NCBI GenBank assembly: GCA_019745325.1
Contig: JAIETK010000008.1
Span: 248,001 to 312,000, forward strand
Direction: 5' to 3'
DNA length: 64,000 nt
DNA from: Nitrosomonas sp.
GTDB taxonomy: Bacteria > Pseudomonadota > Gammaproteobacteria > Burkholderiales > Nitrosomonadaceae
The notes beneath the pieces are model-generated. The model worked only from the letters and a program-made list of their open reading frames with translations, was not told the DNA's origin and did not search any database. This document shows, one piece after another, positions 62,657 to 64,000 of the stretch. Positions within the stretch are counted from its first letter, which is position 1. Every line of letters starts with the position of its first letter. Both the position numbers and the translations under genes were made by a program.

Positions 62657-63691
62657 ATGATTTTTGTTACGGGCGGAGCAGGGTATATCGGGTCGCATAC
62701 TTGCGTTGAATTGTTGAATGCTGGGTATGATGTAACCGTTTTTGATAATTTTAGTAACAGCAGCCCCGAAGCGCTCGTTCGTGTGCAGCGGATCACCGGT
62801 AGGAAATTACAAATTATCCAGGGTGATTGCCGGGATCGCAGTGCTTTGATCGCTGCATTGCAACAGAGCCGGGCTAATGCAGTTATTCATTTTGCCGGTT
62901 TAAAGGCGGTCGGCGAATCTGTGTCAAAGCCGCTCAATTACTACGATCATAACGTTGTCGGTGCTTTGCGATTACTGGAAGCGATGCAGACATGCCATGT
63001 TCAAACGATCGTCTTTAGCTCTTCCGCTACGGTGTATGGCGATCCGGTTTACTTGCCGATTACTGAAGATCATCCGTTGTCGCCCGCTAACCCTTATGGC
63101 CGCAGTAAATGGATGATTGAAGAAATTCTACGCGATGCGTACCGCAGTGATTCTTCGATGCGGATTTGCATATTGCGTTATTTTAATCCGGTGGGTGCGC
63201 ATGACAGCGGTTTAATCGGTGAAGATCCGCAAGGTATTCCGAACAATTTGATGCCTTTTATCGCGCAAGTTGCGGTAGGTCGAAGAGAGCATTTGAATAT
63301 TTGGGGTAACGATTACTCGACACACGATGGCACGGGCGTGCGCGACTACATTCACGTGGTTGATTTAGCTATCGGTCATATCCGCGCACTGGCGGCGTTA
63401 AAAAACATCAATAGCACACAAAATGATCAATCTTCCGGTTGCATGACCGTAAATCTAGGCACAGGGCAGGGCTATAGCGTTATGGATGTGTTGCGTGCTT
63501 ATGAAAAGGTTAGTGGATGCCGGATTCCGTATCAGATAGCGCCTCGGCGTTCCGGTGATATTGCGGCGTGTTATGCCGATCCTCAGCTGGCGTCCCGGGT
63601 ACTCGGCTGGAAAGCACGATTTGATTTGGAGGCGATGTGCAGGGACAGCTGGCGCTGGCAGAGCGGGAATCCCGGCGGTTATCAGCAGTGA
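62657..63691 (+). CDS. galE: UDP-glucose 4-epimerase
   Basis: A 344-residue SDR-type epimerase that interconverts UDP-glucose and UDP-galactose. NAD motif TGGAGYIGSHT near the N-terminus, the catalytic Tyr-Lys in NPYGRSKWMIEEIL (YxxxK) with the preceding Ser in VFSSSATVYG, and the substrate-binding RYFNPVGAHDSG and GTGVRDYIHVVDLA. Length is standard. It is followed 66 bases later by galU, so the two make UDP-sugar precursors for surface polysaccharides. Confidence 0.96.
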   Translation: MIFVTGGAGYIGSHTCVELLNAGYDVTVFDNFSNSSPEALVRVQRITGRKLQIIQGDCRDRSALIAALQQSRANAVIHFAGLKAVGESVSKPLNYYDHNVVGALRLLEAMQTCHVQTIVFSSSATVYGDPVYLPITEDHPLSPANPYGRSKWMIEEILRDAYRSDSSMRICILRYFNPVGAHDSGLIGEDPQGIPNNLMPFIAQVAVGRREHLNIWGNDYSTHDGTGVRDYIHVVDLAIGHIRALAALKNINSTQNDQSSGCMTVNLGTGQGYSVMDVLRAYEKVSGCRIPYQIAPRRSGDIAACYADPQLASRVLGWKARFDLEAMCRDSWRWQSGNPGGYQQ

Positions 63692-63757
63692 TTATGAGTT
63701 CTGGTGTTGTTTATAAATTTTTACTTTCTATTGTTTAATTTTTAAGGAGAGCAGCCA

Positions 63758-64000
63758 ATGAAAGCGATAAAGAAAGCGGTTTTTCCTGTTGCCGGATTGG
63801 GAACACGTTTCTTGCCCGCGACCAAAGCAAATCCCAAGGAAATGCTGCCAATTGTCGATAAGCCGCTGATTCAGTTCGCTGCCGAAGAAGCCGTTGCTGC
63901 CGGGATTGATGTGTTAATTTTTATTATCGGTAGAAATAAAAATTCAATTCCGGATCATTTCGATAAAGCATTCGAACTGGAAGCCAAACTGGAAGCGGAG
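63758..64000 (+). CDS. galU: UTP-glucose-1-phosphate uridylyltransferase, 5' part
   Basis: The first 81 codons up to the window edge. The start [20 protein letters not shown] carries the nucleotidyltransferase signature G-x-[24 protein letters not shown] follows. The enzyme makes UDP-glucose from UTP and glucose 1-phosphate. AAGGAGA seven bases upstream fixes the start. Together with galE it supplies nucleotide sugars for exopolysaccharide. Confidence 0.95.
   Translation, partial: MKAIKKAVFPVAGLGTRFLPATKANPKEMLPIVDKPLIQFAAEEAVAAGIDVLIFIIGRNKNSIPDHFDKAFELEAKLEAE

Noticed and set aside
1..64000. CRISPR array, prophage or complete insertion sequence
   Set aside because: No regularly spaced direct repeats, phage structural genes, integrase or transposase frames were seen on either strand.

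Overview
The window looks like chromosome from a betaproteobacterium of the Nitrosomonas type, a chemolithoautotrophic ammonia oxidiser. The signs are a type I phosphoribulokinase, a formate/nitrite-family channel, hydrogenase maturation genes, PEP-CTERM/exosortase-associated proteins and typical betaproteobacterial gene orders (thrB, DUF2782, LOG-family gene and polA; rne divergent from rluC; tesA divergent from ybbA). No amo, hao or rRNA gene is present, so the genus is an inference. Base composition is moderate, with AT-rich intergenic regions and one clearly AT-rich accessory block.

Layout. 1-7.1 kb: the 5' end of a lipoprotein gene, a GAF-PAS-GGDEF-EAL protein, a LemA plus GIDE/EF-hand membrane pair, and a polyphosphate module (CYTH-CHAD protein with PPK2). 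7.1-8.1 kb: a terminator, two palindromic mobile-like repeats and a PEP-CTERM protein. 8.4-12.2 kb (minus strand): a maturation block of hydrogenase protease, a 30-residue coupled small protein, hypA, hypB, a C-terminal-half hypF and an Hsp33 lacking two zinc cysteines. 12.4-14.5 kb: a LemA lipoprotein with two TPM-domain proteins. 14.8-22 kb: membrane proteins, a dynamin-like GTPase, a frameshifted DUF502 gene, ygfZ/ygfX, a TIGR04073-type exosortase-associated protein and a glycine-zipper lipoprotein. 22.7-26 kb: phosphoribulokinase with a long 3' stem-loop, then uvrD. 26-29.7 kb: a Tat-exported solute-binding protein, a histidine kinase and a receiver-only response regulator, with no transporter genes. 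30-34.3 kb: a Spx/ArsC-like protein and a fatty-acid beta-oxidation pair. 34.3-44.6 kb: housekeeping (thrB, LOG family, polA, rne, rluC). 44.6-50.5 kb: tesA, ybbA-ybbP, hemW, FNT channel. 50.5-52.3 kb: an AT-rich island with an AbiH-family phage-defence gene and a solitary HicB-like antitoxin. 52.4-64 kb: nnr, purL, ChaN-PDZ, an M1-like peptidase, tRNA-Lys, galE and the start of galU.

The most notable non-gene structure is a family of about 145-bp repeats with an 18-bp terminal inverted repeat (AGGAAAYGCTGATTAATT type). Six copies (7.3, 12.3, 16.9, 20.7, 22.1 and 40.4 kb) lie in intergenic or gene-edge positions. I saw no complete insertion sequence, prophage, CRISPR array or rRNA gene. The best candidates for something undescribed are this repeat family, the coupled 30-residue protein in the hyp block, the two-cysteine Hsp33, the binding-protein/kinase/receiver module, and the AbiH/HicB block.
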